From: Nonomuraea wenchangensis
GTDB taxonomy: Bacteria > Actinomycetota > Actinomycetes > Streptosporangiales > Streptosporangiaceae
Assembly: GCF_900111685.1 (NCBI RefSeq)
Contig: NZ_FOHX01000015.1
Span: forward strand, 1 to 64,000
Length of the DNA stretch: 64,000 nucleotides
Direction: 5' to 3'
Below, in pieces: positions 25,241 to 33,625 of this stretch (the first letter of the stretch is position 1; every line of letters begins with the position of its first letter). A program made the position numbers and the translations under genes. The notes below the pieces were generated by a model. It was not told the DNA's origin and did no database searches. It saw only the letters and a list, made by a program, of their open reading frames with translations.

Positions 25241-25639
25241 ATGCGCAAGATGTTCGCGGCCGCCGCCCTCGCCGGCTCGCTCGCCGTCACCGGCCTCACC
25301 CTCGCCGCCCCCGCCGCCCAGGCCGCCACTCACACCACGGCGAGCTCGGTGAAGAGCTGGGGCAAGTACTACTCCAGCAACCGCAAGGCCTACACCTACG
25401 GCAAGACCTGGAAGTCGGGCAACCGGGTGTACACCCACTGGTACGGCAAGGAGTCGACGCCGAAGAAGGGCTACGTCTGGTTCAAGTACTACTCGGGCGG
25501 GAACTGGCACTCCTTCTACCGCGGCTGGAACGGCTCGTACCACGAGACCTGGTCGCAGCCGGGCATCAAGAAGCTGTACACCTACACCTGCTGGGGCGGC
25601 CCCACGAAGTACTGCGGGCCCACGCACCGCATCTACTGA
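25241..25639 (+). CDS. Small secreted Tyr/Trp-rich protein
   Basis: The 132-residue protein has a clear Sec signal peptide: MRKM, a hydrophobic Ala/Leu core, and a cleavage site after AAPAAQA. The mature part of about 104 residues is basic and very rich in Tyr, Trp, Lys and Ser (SWGKYYSSNRKAYTYGK, YVWFKYYSGGNWHSFYRGW), with two Cys near the end (CWGGPTKYC) that could form a disulfide. ATG at 25241 with GGAGG 7 nt upstream is preferred over an earlier in-frame start. A stem (25201-25227) lies just before the ribosome binding site. The family is not recognised; function unknown. Confidence 0.8.
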   Translation: MRKMFAAAALAGSLAVTGLTLAAPAAQAATHTTASSVKSWGKYYSSNRKAYTYGKTWKSGNRVYTHWYGKESTPKKGYVWFKYYSGGNWHSFYRGWNGSYHETWSQPGIKKLYTYTCWGGPTKYCGPTHRIY

Positions 25640-25662
25640 TCATCGCTTCTCCCGAAAAGTCG

Positions 25663-25700
25663 GAAAGGTCCGCCGGGCTCTCGCCCCTGGCGGGCCTTTC
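25663..25700 (+). terminator. Terminator after the secreted-protein gene
   Basis: GAAAGGTCCGCC (25663-25674) pairs with GGCGGGCCTTTC (25689-25700) with one wobble; loop 14 nt. The stem ends in TTTC. Confidence 0.75.
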
Positions 25701-25717
25701 GGGCTGTGCGGGTGGGG

Positions 25718-25787
25718 TACACTCTTACATGGTTGTGTCAGGACACCTGGCACGCGTTTCGCGTTTTTGGCTCAGGTGTCGTACACT
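25718..25787 (+). promoter_or_regulatory. infA upstream region with two TACACT boxes
   Basis: TACACT occurs at 25718-25723 and 25782-25787, each preceded by GT and followed by a C/T-rich CTTA-like stretch. Between them GACACCTG (25742-25749) and CAGGTGTC (25773-25780) form an 8-bp inverted repeat. The boxes resemble -10 elements for the infA-rpmJ transcript, but neither has a clear -35. The leader to infA would be 130-190 nt. Confidence 0.4.
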
Positions 25788-25919
25788 CCTTAGTCGGCTC
25801 ACTATGACTTGTCACGCGTCGGCGGTCCTCGCTGATCGCCGCTCTCTCCGAAGCGTGAAGGTCGCGGCTGCGTAGTGAACCGGAGCCTCAGACGACCGAT
25901 CAGTGAAACGCGAGGAATT

Positions 25920-26141
25920 TTGGCCAAGAAAGACGGCGCCATCGAGATCGAGGGCACTGTGGTCGAGTCGCTCCCGAACGCCATGTTCCGGGTGCAGCTC
26001 GACAACGGCCATAAGGTCCTGGCCCACATCAGCGGACGGATGCGGATGCACTACATCCGGATCCTGCCGGACGACCGGGTTGTCGTTGAACTGAGCCCCT
26101 ACGACCTCAGTCGTGGGCGGATCGTCTACCGATACAAGTAA
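25920..26141 (+). CDS. infA: Translation initiation factor IF-1
   Basis: The 73-residue OB-fold factor blocks the A site during initiation. The start is a TTG at 25920, which gives the canonical (M)AKKDGAIEIEGTVVE and has GAGGA four to five bases upstream. An earlier in-frame ATG-less extension from 25875 is unconserved. HKVLAHISGRMRMHYIRILPGD-type core ends in GRIVYRYK. rpmJ follows after 22 nt. Confidence 0.97.
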   Translation: MAKKDGAIEIEGTVVESLPNAMFRVQLDNGHKVLAHISGRMRMHYIRILPDDRVVVELSPYDLSRGRIVYRYK

Positions 26142-26163
26142 GACGTCTGAGGAACAAAGGACA

Positions 26164-26277
26164 ATGAAGGTAAAGCCGAGCGTCAAGAAGATCTGCGACA
26201 AGTGCAAGGTGATCCGCCGGCACGGTCGCGTCATGGTGATCTGCGACAACCTGCGCCACAAGCAGCGCCAGGGCTAA
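26164..26277 (+). CDS. rpmJ: 50S ribosomal protein L36, zinc type
   Basis: The 37-residue protein MKVKPSVKKICDKCKVIRR carries Cys11, Cys14, Cys27 and His32, the zinc-binding (C+) form. AAAGGA lies 5-10 nt before the ATG. It is in the usual place between infA and rpsM. Confidence 0.97.
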   Translation: MKVKPSVKKICDKCKVIRRHGRVMVICDNLRHKQRQG

Positions 26278-26287
26278 GTCGCCGCAA

Positions 26288-26340
26288 GGCTCCTCCGAGT
26301 CCGCCCCGATAGCGGGAGCGGGCTCGACGCATGAGGAGCC
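26288..26340 (+). terminator. Long two-tier hairpin after rpmJ
   Basis: Outer 8-bp arms (26288-26295 with 26333-26340) enclose a 9-bp inner stem (26296-26304 with 26318-26326) with a 6-nt bulge. It starts 11 nt after rpmJ and precedes a 150-nt GC-rich leader of rpsM. It may terminate or attenuate between the infA and alpha operons. Confidence 0.6.
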
Positions 26341-26492
26341 TCCAGTCAGTTAGCGCGTTTCACGCCTGAGCAGGCGACCTCCGGTCGAACCACTCAGGAG
26401 ACCCCCGGTCGGAGGCCGGGGCCCTCACCCCGGGCATGGGGAGGGGAAGTGCGGCGCAAGACCTCCGCCACAGAAAAGGAGAATGCCCGACC

Positions 26493-26873
26493 ATGGCTCG
26501 CCTGGTTGGCGTCGACCTCCCCCGCGACAAGCGGCTGGAGATCGCTCTCACCTACATTTACGGGATCGGCCGCACCCGCGCCCAGGAGATCCTCGAGGCC
26601 ACCGGTGTCAGCGGGGACCTTCGTGTCCACCAGCTCAGCGACACCGAGCTCGTCCCGATGCGTGACTACATCGAGGCGAACTTCAAGATCGAGGGTGACC
26701 TGCGCCGCGAGGTCCAGGCCGACATCCGTCGCAAGATCGAGATCGGTTGCTACCAGGGCATCCGGCACCGCAAGGGCCTGCCCGTGCACGGTCAGCGCAC
26801 GCAGACCAACGCGCGCACCCGTAAGGGCAAGAAGAAGACCGTCGCCGGCAAGAAGAAGCCCGGTAAGAAGTAG
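26493..26873 (+). CDS. rpsM: 30S ribosomal protein S13
   Basis: The 126-residue 30S head protein forms an intersubunit bridge. It starts MARLVGVDLPRDKR; the in-frame extension to 26436 is unconserved. IYGIGRTRAQEIL and RGIRHRKGLPVHGQRT-type motifs (GIRHRKGLPVHGQRTQTNART) are present. AAGGAG lies about 11 nt upstream. Confidence 0.97.
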   Translation: MARLVGVDLPRDKRLEIALTYIYGIGRTRAQEILEATGVSGDLRVHQLSDTELVPMRDYIEANFKIEGDLRREVQADIRRKIEIGCYQGIRHRKGLPVHGQRTQTNARTRKGKKKTVAGKKKPGKK

Positions 26874-26918
26874 TCCTCGCAGCCGCTGGACCGAAGACCT
26901 CAGGAGTAACGGCAAACA

Positions 26919-27323
<405 letters not shown>

Positions 27324-27346
27324 GATAGCGCAGGAGATAGAGACAC

Positions 27347-27973
27347 ATGGCTCGTTACACGGGCGCGGACTGCAAGCTCTGCCGCCGCGAGAAGACCAAG
27401 CTCTTCCTCAAGGGCAGCAAGTGCGAATCCGCCAAGTGCCCCATCGAGATCCGTCCGTACCCGCCGGGTGAGCACGGCCGCGGACGTCCGAAGGAGACCG
27501 AGTACCAGCTTCAGCTTCGCGAGAAGCAGAAGACCCGCCGCATCTACGGCGTCCTCGAGAAGCAGTTCCACAACTACTACGAGGAAGCCTCCCGCAAGTC
27601 CGGCAAGACCGGTGAGGTGCTGCTCCAGATCCTGGAGAGCCGCCTGGACAACGTGGTCTACCGCGCCGGCTTCGCCCAGTCGCGCGACGCCGCCCGCCAG
27701 CAGGTCCGTCACGGGCACATCCTGGTGAACGGCAAGAAGGTCGACATCCCGTCCTACCTGGTGCGCGAGCACGACATCATCGAGGTCCGCGAGAACAAGC
27801 GCAACCTCATGCCGTACGAGGTCGCGCGGGCCACGGCCGGCGACCGTACGATCCCGGCCTGGCTCGGGGTCGTGCCGGACAAGCTCCGCGTCCTGGTGCA
27901 CCAGCTGCCCGTCCGGCAGCAGATCGACACCCAGGTCCAGGAGCAGCTCATCGTCGAGTACTACTCGAAGTGA
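27347..27973 (+). CDS. rpsD: 30S ribosomal protein S4, zinc type
   Basis: The 208-residue primary 16S rRNA-binding protein has an N-terminal CKLC...C...C zinc motif (Cys9, Cys12, Cys26, Cys31). An S4 RNA-binding domain lies at about residues 98-160 (RLDNVVYRAGFAQSRDAARQ). It is in the alpha operon between rpsK and rpoA. Confidence 0.98.
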   Translation: MARYTGADCKLCRREKTKLFLKGSKCESAKCPIEIRPYPPGEHGRGRPKETEYQLQLREKQKTRRIYGVLEKQFHNYYEEASRKSGKTGEVLLQILESRLDNVVYRAGFAQSRDAARQQVRHGHILVNGKKVDIPSYLVREHDIIEVRENKRNLMPYEVARATAGDRTIPAWLGVVPDKLRVLVHQLPVRQQIDTQVQEQLIVEYYSK

Positions 27974-27979
27974 GCCTTG

Positions 27980-28007
27980 GCCGAGGTGCGGTTCGCCGTA
28001 CCTCGGC
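27980..28007 (+). terminator. Hairpin between rpsD and rpoA
   Basis: 12-bp stem with one wobble (27980-27991 with 27996-28007) and a TTCG tetraloop, followed by CTTTTC. It could lower rpoA output relative to S4. Confidence 0.5.
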
Positions 28008-28070
28008 TACGCTTTTCATCGGAGTGGTGTCATATAGCGGGCGCCACACGAAAAAGGGGAGAACCCGCAC

Positions 28071-29087
28071 ATGCTGATCGCTCAGCGCCCGACTCTCCTG
28101 GAAGAGTCGCTCGACGACACCCGGTCCCGGTTCGTGATCGAGCCGCTGGAGCCGGGCTTCGGTTACACCATCGGCAACTCGCTGCGTCGCACGCTGCTGT
28201 CGTCCATTCCGGGCGCGGCCGTGACGAGCATCCGCATCGAGGGCGTGCTGCACGAGTTCTCGACCGTTCCCGGGGTCAAGGAAGACGTCACCGACATCAT
28301 CCTCAACCTCAAGGAGCTGGTCGTCTCCTCGGAGCACGACGAGCCGGTCGTGATGTACCTCCGCAAGCAGGGCCCGGGTGAGGTCACCGCCGCCGACATC
28401 GCGCCTCCGGCCGGTGTCGAGGTGCACAACCCCGAGCTGCGCATCGCCACGCTCAACGGCAAGGCCAAGCTGGAGATGGAGCTGACCGTCGAGCGCGGCC
28501 GCGGCTACGTCTCCGCCGCCCAGAACAAGCAGCCGGGCCAGGAGATCGGTCGCATCCCGATCGACTCGATCTACTCCCCGGTGCTCAAGGTCACCTACAA
28601 GGTCGAGGCCACCCGAGTCGAGCAGCGGACCGACTTCGACCGGCTCATCCTCGACGTCGAGACCAAGCCCGCCATGAAGCCCCGCGACGCGGTGGCCTCC
28701 GCCGGCAAGACCCTCGTCGAGCTCTTCGGCCTGGCCCGTGAGCTCAACGTCGAGGCCGAGGGCATCGACATCGGCCCGTCGCCCACCGACGCCGCCCTGG
28801 CGGCCGACCTGGCGCTGCCGATCGAGGAGCTCAACCTCACCGTCCGCTCGTACAACTGCCTCAAGCGCGAGGGCATCCACACCGTGGGCGAGCTCGTCGC
28901 GCGGAGCGAGCAGGACCTGCTCGACATCCGCAACTTCGGCGCCAAGTCGATCGAAGAGGTCAAGCAGAAGCTGCACGAGATGTCGCTGTCGCTCAAGGAC
29001 TCCCCGCCCGGGTTCGACCCGAGCGCGGTGGCCGGCGGCGGCTACGACGACGACGACAGCGCGTACGTCGAGACCGAGCAGTACTGA
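28071..29087 (+). CDS. rpoA: RNA polymerase alpha subunit
   Basis: The 338-residue alpha subunit has an N-terminal dimerisation domain (residues 1-230, GFGYTIGNSLRRTLLSSIPG) and a C-terminal DNA/activator-binding domain (about 250-315, LTVRSYNCLKREGIHTVGELV). It ends in an acidic tail. GGGGAGAA precedes the ATG. It lies in the alpha operon ahead of rplQ. Confidence 0.98.
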   Translation: MLIAQRPTLLEESLDDTRSRFVIEPLEPGFGYTIGNSLRRTLLSSIPGAAVTSIRIEGVLHEFSTVPGVKEDVTDIILNLKELVVSSEHDEPVVMYLRKQGPGEVTAADIAPPAGVEVHNPELRIATLNGKAKLEMELTVERGRGYVSAAQNKQPGQEIGRIPIDSIYSPVLKVTYKVEATRVEQRTDFDRLILDVETKPAMKPRDAVASAGKTLVELFGLARELNVEAEGIDIGPSPTDAALAADLALPIEELNLTVRSYNCLKREGIHTVGELVARSEQDLLDIRNFGAKSIEEVKQKLHEMSLSLKDSPPGFDPSAVAGGGYDDDDSAYVETEQY

Positions 29088-29105
29088 TCACACACTGATA
29101 GCGCG

Positions 29106-29128
29106 GGCCCCCTGGCGAACAGGGGGCC
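29106..29128 (+). terminator. Hairpin between rpoA and rplQ
   Basis: Perfect 9-bp stem (29106-29114 with 29120-29128), 5-nt loop, no T-tract, 62 nt before rplQ. Confidence 0.45.
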
Positions 29129-29189
29129 TGGCGGCCCGACTCCGGTACCTGGCACGGCCGGGGCGGGTTGACTCCGAGGAGAGAATCCC

Positions 29190-29738
29190 ATGCCCAAGCC
29201 CACCAAGGGTGCCCGTCTTGGCGGCAGCCCGGCGCACGAGCGGCTGATCCTGGCCAACCTGGCGACGGACCTGTTCCGGCACGGCAAGATCCGTACGACG
29301 GTCGCGAAGGCCAAGCGCCTGCGTCCGGTCGCGGAGCGCCTGATCACCAAGGCGAAGAAGGGCGACATCCACAACCGTCGCCAGGTCCTGACCGTCGTCA
29401 GGGACAAGGGCGTCGTTCACCACCTCTTCACCGAGATCGCGACGACGTTCGCCGAGCGTCCCGGTGGCTACACCCGGATCACCAAGATCGGTGCGCGTAA
29501 GGGCGACAACGCCCCCATGGCGATCATCGAGCTGGTGACCGAGCCGCTGAACGGCGTCACGACGCGCCGCACCGAGGCCGCCGCTGCCCCGGCCGCCGCT
29601 CCGGCGACCGAGGAGGCCCCGAAGGCCGAGGCCGCTGAGGCCGCCGAGGCTGAGGCCGCCGAGGAGCCCAAGGCCGAGGCCGCCGAGGCTCCGGAGGCTC
29701 AGGCCGCCGAGAGCGCGGAGAAGAAGGACGAAGCCTGA
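29190..29738 (+). CDS. rplQ: 50S ribosomal protein L17
   Basis: The 182-residue protein has the normal L17 core (residues 1-120: MPKPTKGARLGGSPAHERLI). A tail of about 60 residues rich in Ala, Glu, Pro and Lys (EAAEAEAAEEPKAEAAEAPE) follows; such tails are common in actinobacterial L17. Last gene of the alpha operon, with a terminator directly after. Confidence 0.97.
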   Translation: MPKPTKGARLGGSPAHERLILANLATDLFRHGKIRTTVAKAKRLRPVAERLITKAKKGDIHNRRQVLTVVRDKGVVHHLFTEIATTFAERPGGYTRITKIGARKGDNAPMAIIELVTEPLNGVTTRRTEAAAAPAAAPATEEAPKAEAAEAAEAEAAEEPKAEAAEAPEAQAAESAEKKDEA

Positions 29739-29759
29739 TCTTTCAGGCAGGACGCATCG

Positions 29760-29788
29760 GGCCCGGACCCCTCCACGGGGGCCGGGCC
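29760..29788 (+). terminator. Terminator after rplQ
   Basis: 12-bp stem with one mismatch (29760-29771 with 29777-29788), loop of 5 nt, followed by CTTTG. It ends the ribosomal block. Confidence 0.8.
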
Positions 29789-29814
29789 CTTTGCTCTCTC
29801 AGGGAGGGTTCATC

Positions 29815-30714
29815 GTGGTACGGCTCCGCCTCGACCTCGCGTACGACGGGAGCGAGTTCTCCGGCTGGGCCCGGCAGCCCGGCCGGCGTACGGTCCAGGG
29901 CGAGCTCGAACAGGCGCTCGGCCGGATCCTGCGCCTCGGCGAGCCCGCGACGCTGACCGTGGCCGGGCGGACGGACGCCGGGGTGCACGCCCGCGGCCAG
30001 GTCGCCCATCTGGACGTGCCGGACGACGCCCTCGCCGAGCTGGACGGCAACCGGGGGCCGCTCGGCGTGGCGGAGCGGCTCGCTGCGCTCGTGCGGCGGC
30101 TGGGCGGGGTTCTGCCCCTCGATGTACGGGTTCATCGCGTCAGCGTGGCTCCTGAGGGCTTTGACGCCCGGTTCTCGGCGACGTTCCGGCGGTACGCGTA
30201 CCGGGTGTGCGACACGGCCGGCGGCGTGGACCCGCTGCGGCGGCACGAGATCGTCTGGCACAACCGGCCCCTCGACCTCGACGCGCTCAACGCGGCGGCG
30301 GCCCGGCTGCTCGGCGAGCACGACTTCGCGGCCTTCTGCAAGAAACGCGAGGGCGCCACGACCATCCGGGAGCTGCGCCGGCTCGACTGGGCCCGGGAGC
30401 CCGGCGGCGTGCTGGTGGCCACCGTCGTGGCCGACGCGTTCTGCCACTCGATGGTGCGGGCGCTGGTCGGGTCGCTGCTGGCGGCCGGCGACGGGCGGCG
30501 GCCGGTGGACTGGCCCGGACAGGTGCTGGTCCGGGCCGTACGCGACTCGGGCGTGCACGTCGCACCCGCCCACGGGCTGTGCCTGGAGGAGGTGGGCTAC
30601 CCGCCGGACGCCGAGCTCGCCGCGCGGGCGGCGGCCACGCGGCGGGTGCGCACCCTGCCGGTCACCGGTGACGCGGCCTCAGCCGCCGGTGACGCGGCGC
30701 TCCAGGACGAGTGA
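29815..30714 (+). CDS. truA: tRNA pseudouridine(38-40) synthase
   Basis: The 299-residue enzyme isomerises uridines 38-40 of tRNA anticodon stems. The catalytic Asp lies in AGRTDAGVHA (near residue 53), and HNRPLDLDALNAAA, DFAAFCK and FCHSMVRALVGSLL are typical. The GTG at 29815 has AGGGAGGG six bases upstream; a TTG-led extension upstream falls in the terminator. Its 3' end overlaps the convergent proline-rich gene by 36 bp. Confidence 0.96.
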   Translation: MVRLRLDLAYDGSEFSGWARQPGRRTVQGELEQALGRILRLGEPATLTVAGRTDAGVHARGQVAHLDVPDDALAELDGNRGPLGVAERLAALVRRLGGVLPLDVRVHRVSVAPEGFDARFSATFRRYAYRVCDTAGGVDPLRRHEIVWHNRPLDLDALNAAAARLLGEHDFAAFCKKREGATTIRELRRLDWAREPGGVLVATVVADAFCHSMVRALVGSLLAAGDGRRPVDWPGQVLVRAVRDSGVHVAPAHGLCLEEVGYPPDAELAARAAATRRVRTLPVTGDAASAAGDAALQDE

Positions 30715-33525
30715 GGTCTGGTCGCGGAAGGCGCCGCTGACCTTCGGCAGCGTCTTCTCCTTGTCGGTCGGGGTGCGGCCGTCGGCGTACGTGGCGTAGC
30801 TGAAGACGATGTAGCGGCCCCAGACGAGGCCGGCCGCGTACCCGCCGGCGATCTGCACCCGATCGCCGCCCGAGCCCTCGGGGCCGGGAAGCGGGCGGAA
30901 CCAGCTGTTCTTCCCCAGGTCCTTCGACTGGTCGACGGTGGTGGCGGCGTCCCTGGTCGGCAGGACCGCGATGCCCGTGGTGACCGCGTAACGCTTCTTG
31001 CTGTCCACGTAGGTGGCGCGGAGGACGCGGGTGCAGCTCTGCGCCTTCAGCGCGTCGGCGAAGGCGCCCACGGCGGCCTTGTCGCAGGTCGTCTCCATGC
31101 CGGCCTTGACCCGCTTGAACGTCGTGCCCGCCGCGCTCACCTTCTTCTTCGGGAACGCCTCCGACAGCGACAACTTCTGCGGGTCGCTCTGCTCCGAGTC
31201 GAGAACGGACGCGCCCGGGTCCTCGCTGCTGAGCGCCGTCTGCTGGGGCTGCCCTTGCCCCTGACCCTGGCCCTGCCCGTCCGGGCCGGACGGGGGCCCG
31301 GTGCGGGCGGCGGCCGTGGTGGGGGCGGGGTCGCTCACCGCCTGATAGGCGAAGAAGCCGCCGGTGGCGACGCCCACCAGGGCGAGGGCGCCCAGGGTGA
31401 CCAGCAGCGCCCGCTTCCCGCCGCCTGACGGGGGTGGGGGCGGGGGCGGGATCTGGAACGGGGCCTGCTTGAACGCCCCCGGCGGGAACGCCGGGCCGCC
31501 CGCCGTGGTGGCCGCCAGGCCGTGGGGCGGGGTCGGCAGGTCCAGGCTGGTGGACTGGCGCTGGCCCCAGGTGTCGCGGGAGAAGGGCAGGTCGGGGATC
31601 CTCTGCGGGGCCGTCGTGCCGGTCGCGCCCGGCGGGAGCGGCGGCCAGACAGGGACGTCCCCTGGCTCGGCGGGGCGGACCGGGGTGGGGGCGTTCGGGT
31701 CGAAGGGGGTGGCGGGCGGCTGGTCGTCGTGCGGGCTGTCGGCGTCCTGGGACTCGGCGGGTGCTCCGGAGGGGGTGATCGCGGGCGGTTGGTGGGCGGG
31801 GGCGGGGCGGGTCTCCTCGGCCTCGGCCACGGGGGCGGCGAGGGGCATCGCGTGCCCGCCGCTCTGCCGGGCGTCGCCGGAGGGGTGCGGGCCAGGACCC
31901 TCGGGGGGAACGGGGACAGCGCCGGGACGGGTGGCGTCCGGGTCGGTGGGCGCGCCGCCCCCCTGCCGGGGGTCGTCACCGGGCGCGGAGGCGTTCTGGC
32001 CCGGGACCGGGGCGCCCGGTCCGGGTGTGGAGATGCCCGGGGCGGTGGCGGGGAAGGCGGTGTTCCCGCCGGTGGCGGGCTGTGAGAGGCCGGCGGGCCC
32101 CTGGACGGGGTGCGGACCGCTCGGTCCTTGCGGGTCGCTCAGCCCTTGTACGTGGCTCGGGCCCTGTGGGTGGCCAGGCTGTTGGAGCTGGTCCGGGGTG
32201 GGCGCGGCGACGTGGTGGGGTGGGCGAACGATGCCCTCCGGGTCGGTGGCGTCGGCGGCGAAGGCGGTCGGTTGAGGCTCGTCGGGCTCGGCCACCAGCT
32301 CTCCGGTGGCGGCGGGCCACGGGGGCATGGCACGCGGGTCGGAGGGCGGGGCCGGCCATACGGGCATGCCCGCCGCCGCGGCGGTGAACGCGGGAGGCGG
32401 CTCCCACGGGGGCACACCGGGTACGGCGGGATCCACGGGCCAGGACGGAAGGTCCTGCGCGGCCGGCTGCTGGGGGGCGGGGGACGGCCAGGGTGCGCCT
32501 TCGGCGGGCAGGCGGCCGATCACGCCCTGGAGGTCCGCCTGGAGCGGCCCGACCCACGGGGTGTCGGCGGTCGGCTGCCCGGGCTGCGGCCCAGGGGCCT
32601 GCGGAGAAGCGGCATCCGGAGAGCCGCCGTACGGGGAAGCGCCGTGCGGGGAGGCGGGATGCGGAGGAACGGGCTGTGGGCCACTGACCTGTGGGTATGC
32701 CGTCTCCGCGCCGGGGGCCTGCTCCATCGCGGGCGGGTAGGAGGTGTGCGGTCCGCTTGTGGGCTGCGGGCCGCTCGGCTGCTGGGCCGGGTACGGCACC
32801 GTCGGCGGGTGCTCCGGGGCACCGGCGGCCTGGGAGGGGCCGGGGTACGGGTTGGCGCCGGAGTGGGCCGAGCGACCGTAGCCGGAGTGCGGCTGGGCGG
32901 CGGGCCCGGATTGCGTGGCACCAGGGTGGGGCTGGTTCAGGCCGTAATGAGGCTGGTCGGAGCCGAAGTGACCGAAGTGAGCGGCGCCGGGGTCGGGCTG
33001 GGCGGTGCCGTAGCCGGACTGGGTGGCGTCAGCGCTGGGGTGAGCGGCGCCGTGGCCGGACTGCACAGGGTCGGGGCCGGGCTGGACAGGGCCAGGACCG
33101 GGCTGGACCGGCCCAGGCTGGACAGGGCCAGGGCCAGGACCGGGCTGGACAGGGCCAGGGCCAGACTGCGCAGGGCTGGGGCCGGGGTCGGGTGGGGTGG
33201 GAGGGGCGGGGTGGCGGGGGGTGTGGGATGGGGGGTCGGCGTCGGCGTGGTCGGCGTACCAGTCGTACGGTGTGCCGGCGCCCGCCGGCACCTCCCACGG
33301 CTGTACGGCGCCCCCTGCCCCCGACGGCGGCTCGGTGGGTACGGACCCGAGGATCGGGGGGACGACGGACACGGTCTCGTCGCCGGGCTCCTCCGCTGGG
33401 GAGGAGAGCGCCGGCGGAAGGGCTCGCCCGTTGGTCTGGCCGAAGCTAGGCGGCGGCGTCGCAGGTCGGGCAGTGTTGCCGGTGCCCTTGCGATCGTGTT
33501 CAGACCCGGGTTCCTGACCACGCAT
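30679..33525 (-). CDS. Large proline-rich single-pass membrane protein
   Basis: The 948-residue protein has about 700 N-terminal residues that are disordered and rich in Pro, Gly, Gln and Ala, including a PGP(V)Q repeat tract. One membrane segment follows at about 704-728 (RALLVTLGALALVGVATGG). A Gly-Gln linker leads to an extracytoplasmic domain of about 165 residues. That domain has two Cys 17 apart (TTCDKAAVG, KAQSCTRVLRATY) and is homologous to the end of the next gene upstream (33626-34600). The ATG has no Shine-Dalgarno, but TAGGCT lies 6 nt before it (leaderless). Convergent with truA, overlapping by 36 bp. Family not recognised; a signalling or wall-associated role is only a guess. 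Confidence 0.8.
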   Translation of the reverse strand: MRGQEPGSEHDRKGTGNTARPATPPPSFGQTNGRALPPALSSPAEEPGDETVSVVPPILGSVPTEPPSGAGGAVQPWEVPAGAGTPYDWYADHADADPPSHTPRHPAPPTPPDPGPSPAQSGPGPVQPGPGPGPVQPGPVQPGPGPVQPGPDPVQSGHGAAHPSADATQSGYGTAQPDPGAAHFGHFGSDQPHYGLNQPHPGATQSGPAAQPHSGYGRSAHSGANPYPGPSQAAGAPEHPPTVPYPAQQPSGPQPTSGPHTSYPPAMEQAPGAETAYPQVSGPQPVPPHPASPHGASPYGGSPDAASPQAPGPQPGQPTADTPWVGPLQADLQGVIGRLPAEGAPWPSPAPQQPAAQDLPSWPVDPAVPGVPPWEPPPAFTAAAAGMPVWPAPPSDPRAMPPWPAATGELVAEPDEPQPTAFAADATDPEGIVRPPHHVAAPTPDQLQQPGHPQGPSHVQGLSDPQGPSGPHPVQGPAGLSQPATGGNTAFPATAPGISTPGPGAPVPGQNASAPGDDPRQGGGAPTDPDATRPGAVPVPPEGPGPHPSGDARQSGGHAMPLAAPVAEAEETRPAPAHQPPAITPSGAPAESQDADSPHDDQPPATPFDPNAPTPVRPAEPGDVPVWPPLPPGATGTTAPQRIPDLPFSRDTWGQRQSTSLDLPTPPHGLAATTAGGPAFPPGAFKQAPFQIPPPPPPPSGGGKRALLVTLGALALVGVATGGFFAYQAVSDPAPTTAAARTGPPSGPDGQGQGQGQGQPQQTALSSEDPGASVLDSEQSDPQKLSLSEAFPKKKVSAAGTTFKRVKAGMETTCDKAAVGAFADALKAQSCTRVLRATYVDSKKRYAVTTGIAVLPTRDAATTVDQSKDLGKNSWFRPLPGPEGSGGDRVQIAGGYAAGLVWGRYIVFSYATYADGRTPTDKEKTLPKVSGAFRDQTSLVLERRVTGG
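33058..33180 (-). repeat. Degenerate tandem repeats coding PGPVQPGPG
   Basis: Imperfect units of roughly 15-30 bp based on ctggacagggccaggaccgg repeat within the large proline-rich gene and encode PGPGPVQPGP. Such tracts expand and contract by slippage. Confidence 0.7.
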
Positions 33526-33531
33526 AGGGGG

Positions 33532-33537
33532 AGCCTA
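33532..33537 (-). promoter_or_regulatory. -10 box TAGGCT, leaderless
   Basis: TAGGCT on the - strand, 6 nt before the ATG of the 948-residue protein, without a Shine-Dalgarno. The -35 is weak. Confidence 0.45.
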
Positions 33538-33625
33538 GCGAGAGAGGCGAGATCGTTACGTCGGTATGGGCGTTCCCAGAGACAGCGGGCATCCCGTTTG
33601 GGCGGTTAAGACGGCAGAAGACGGG

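Noticed and set aside
31364..33609. Long + strand frames antisense to the proline-rich gene
   Set aside because: They are Gly/Arg-rich complements of the Pro/Ala-rich coding strand; the - strand frame has the membrane helix and a domain shared with its paralog.
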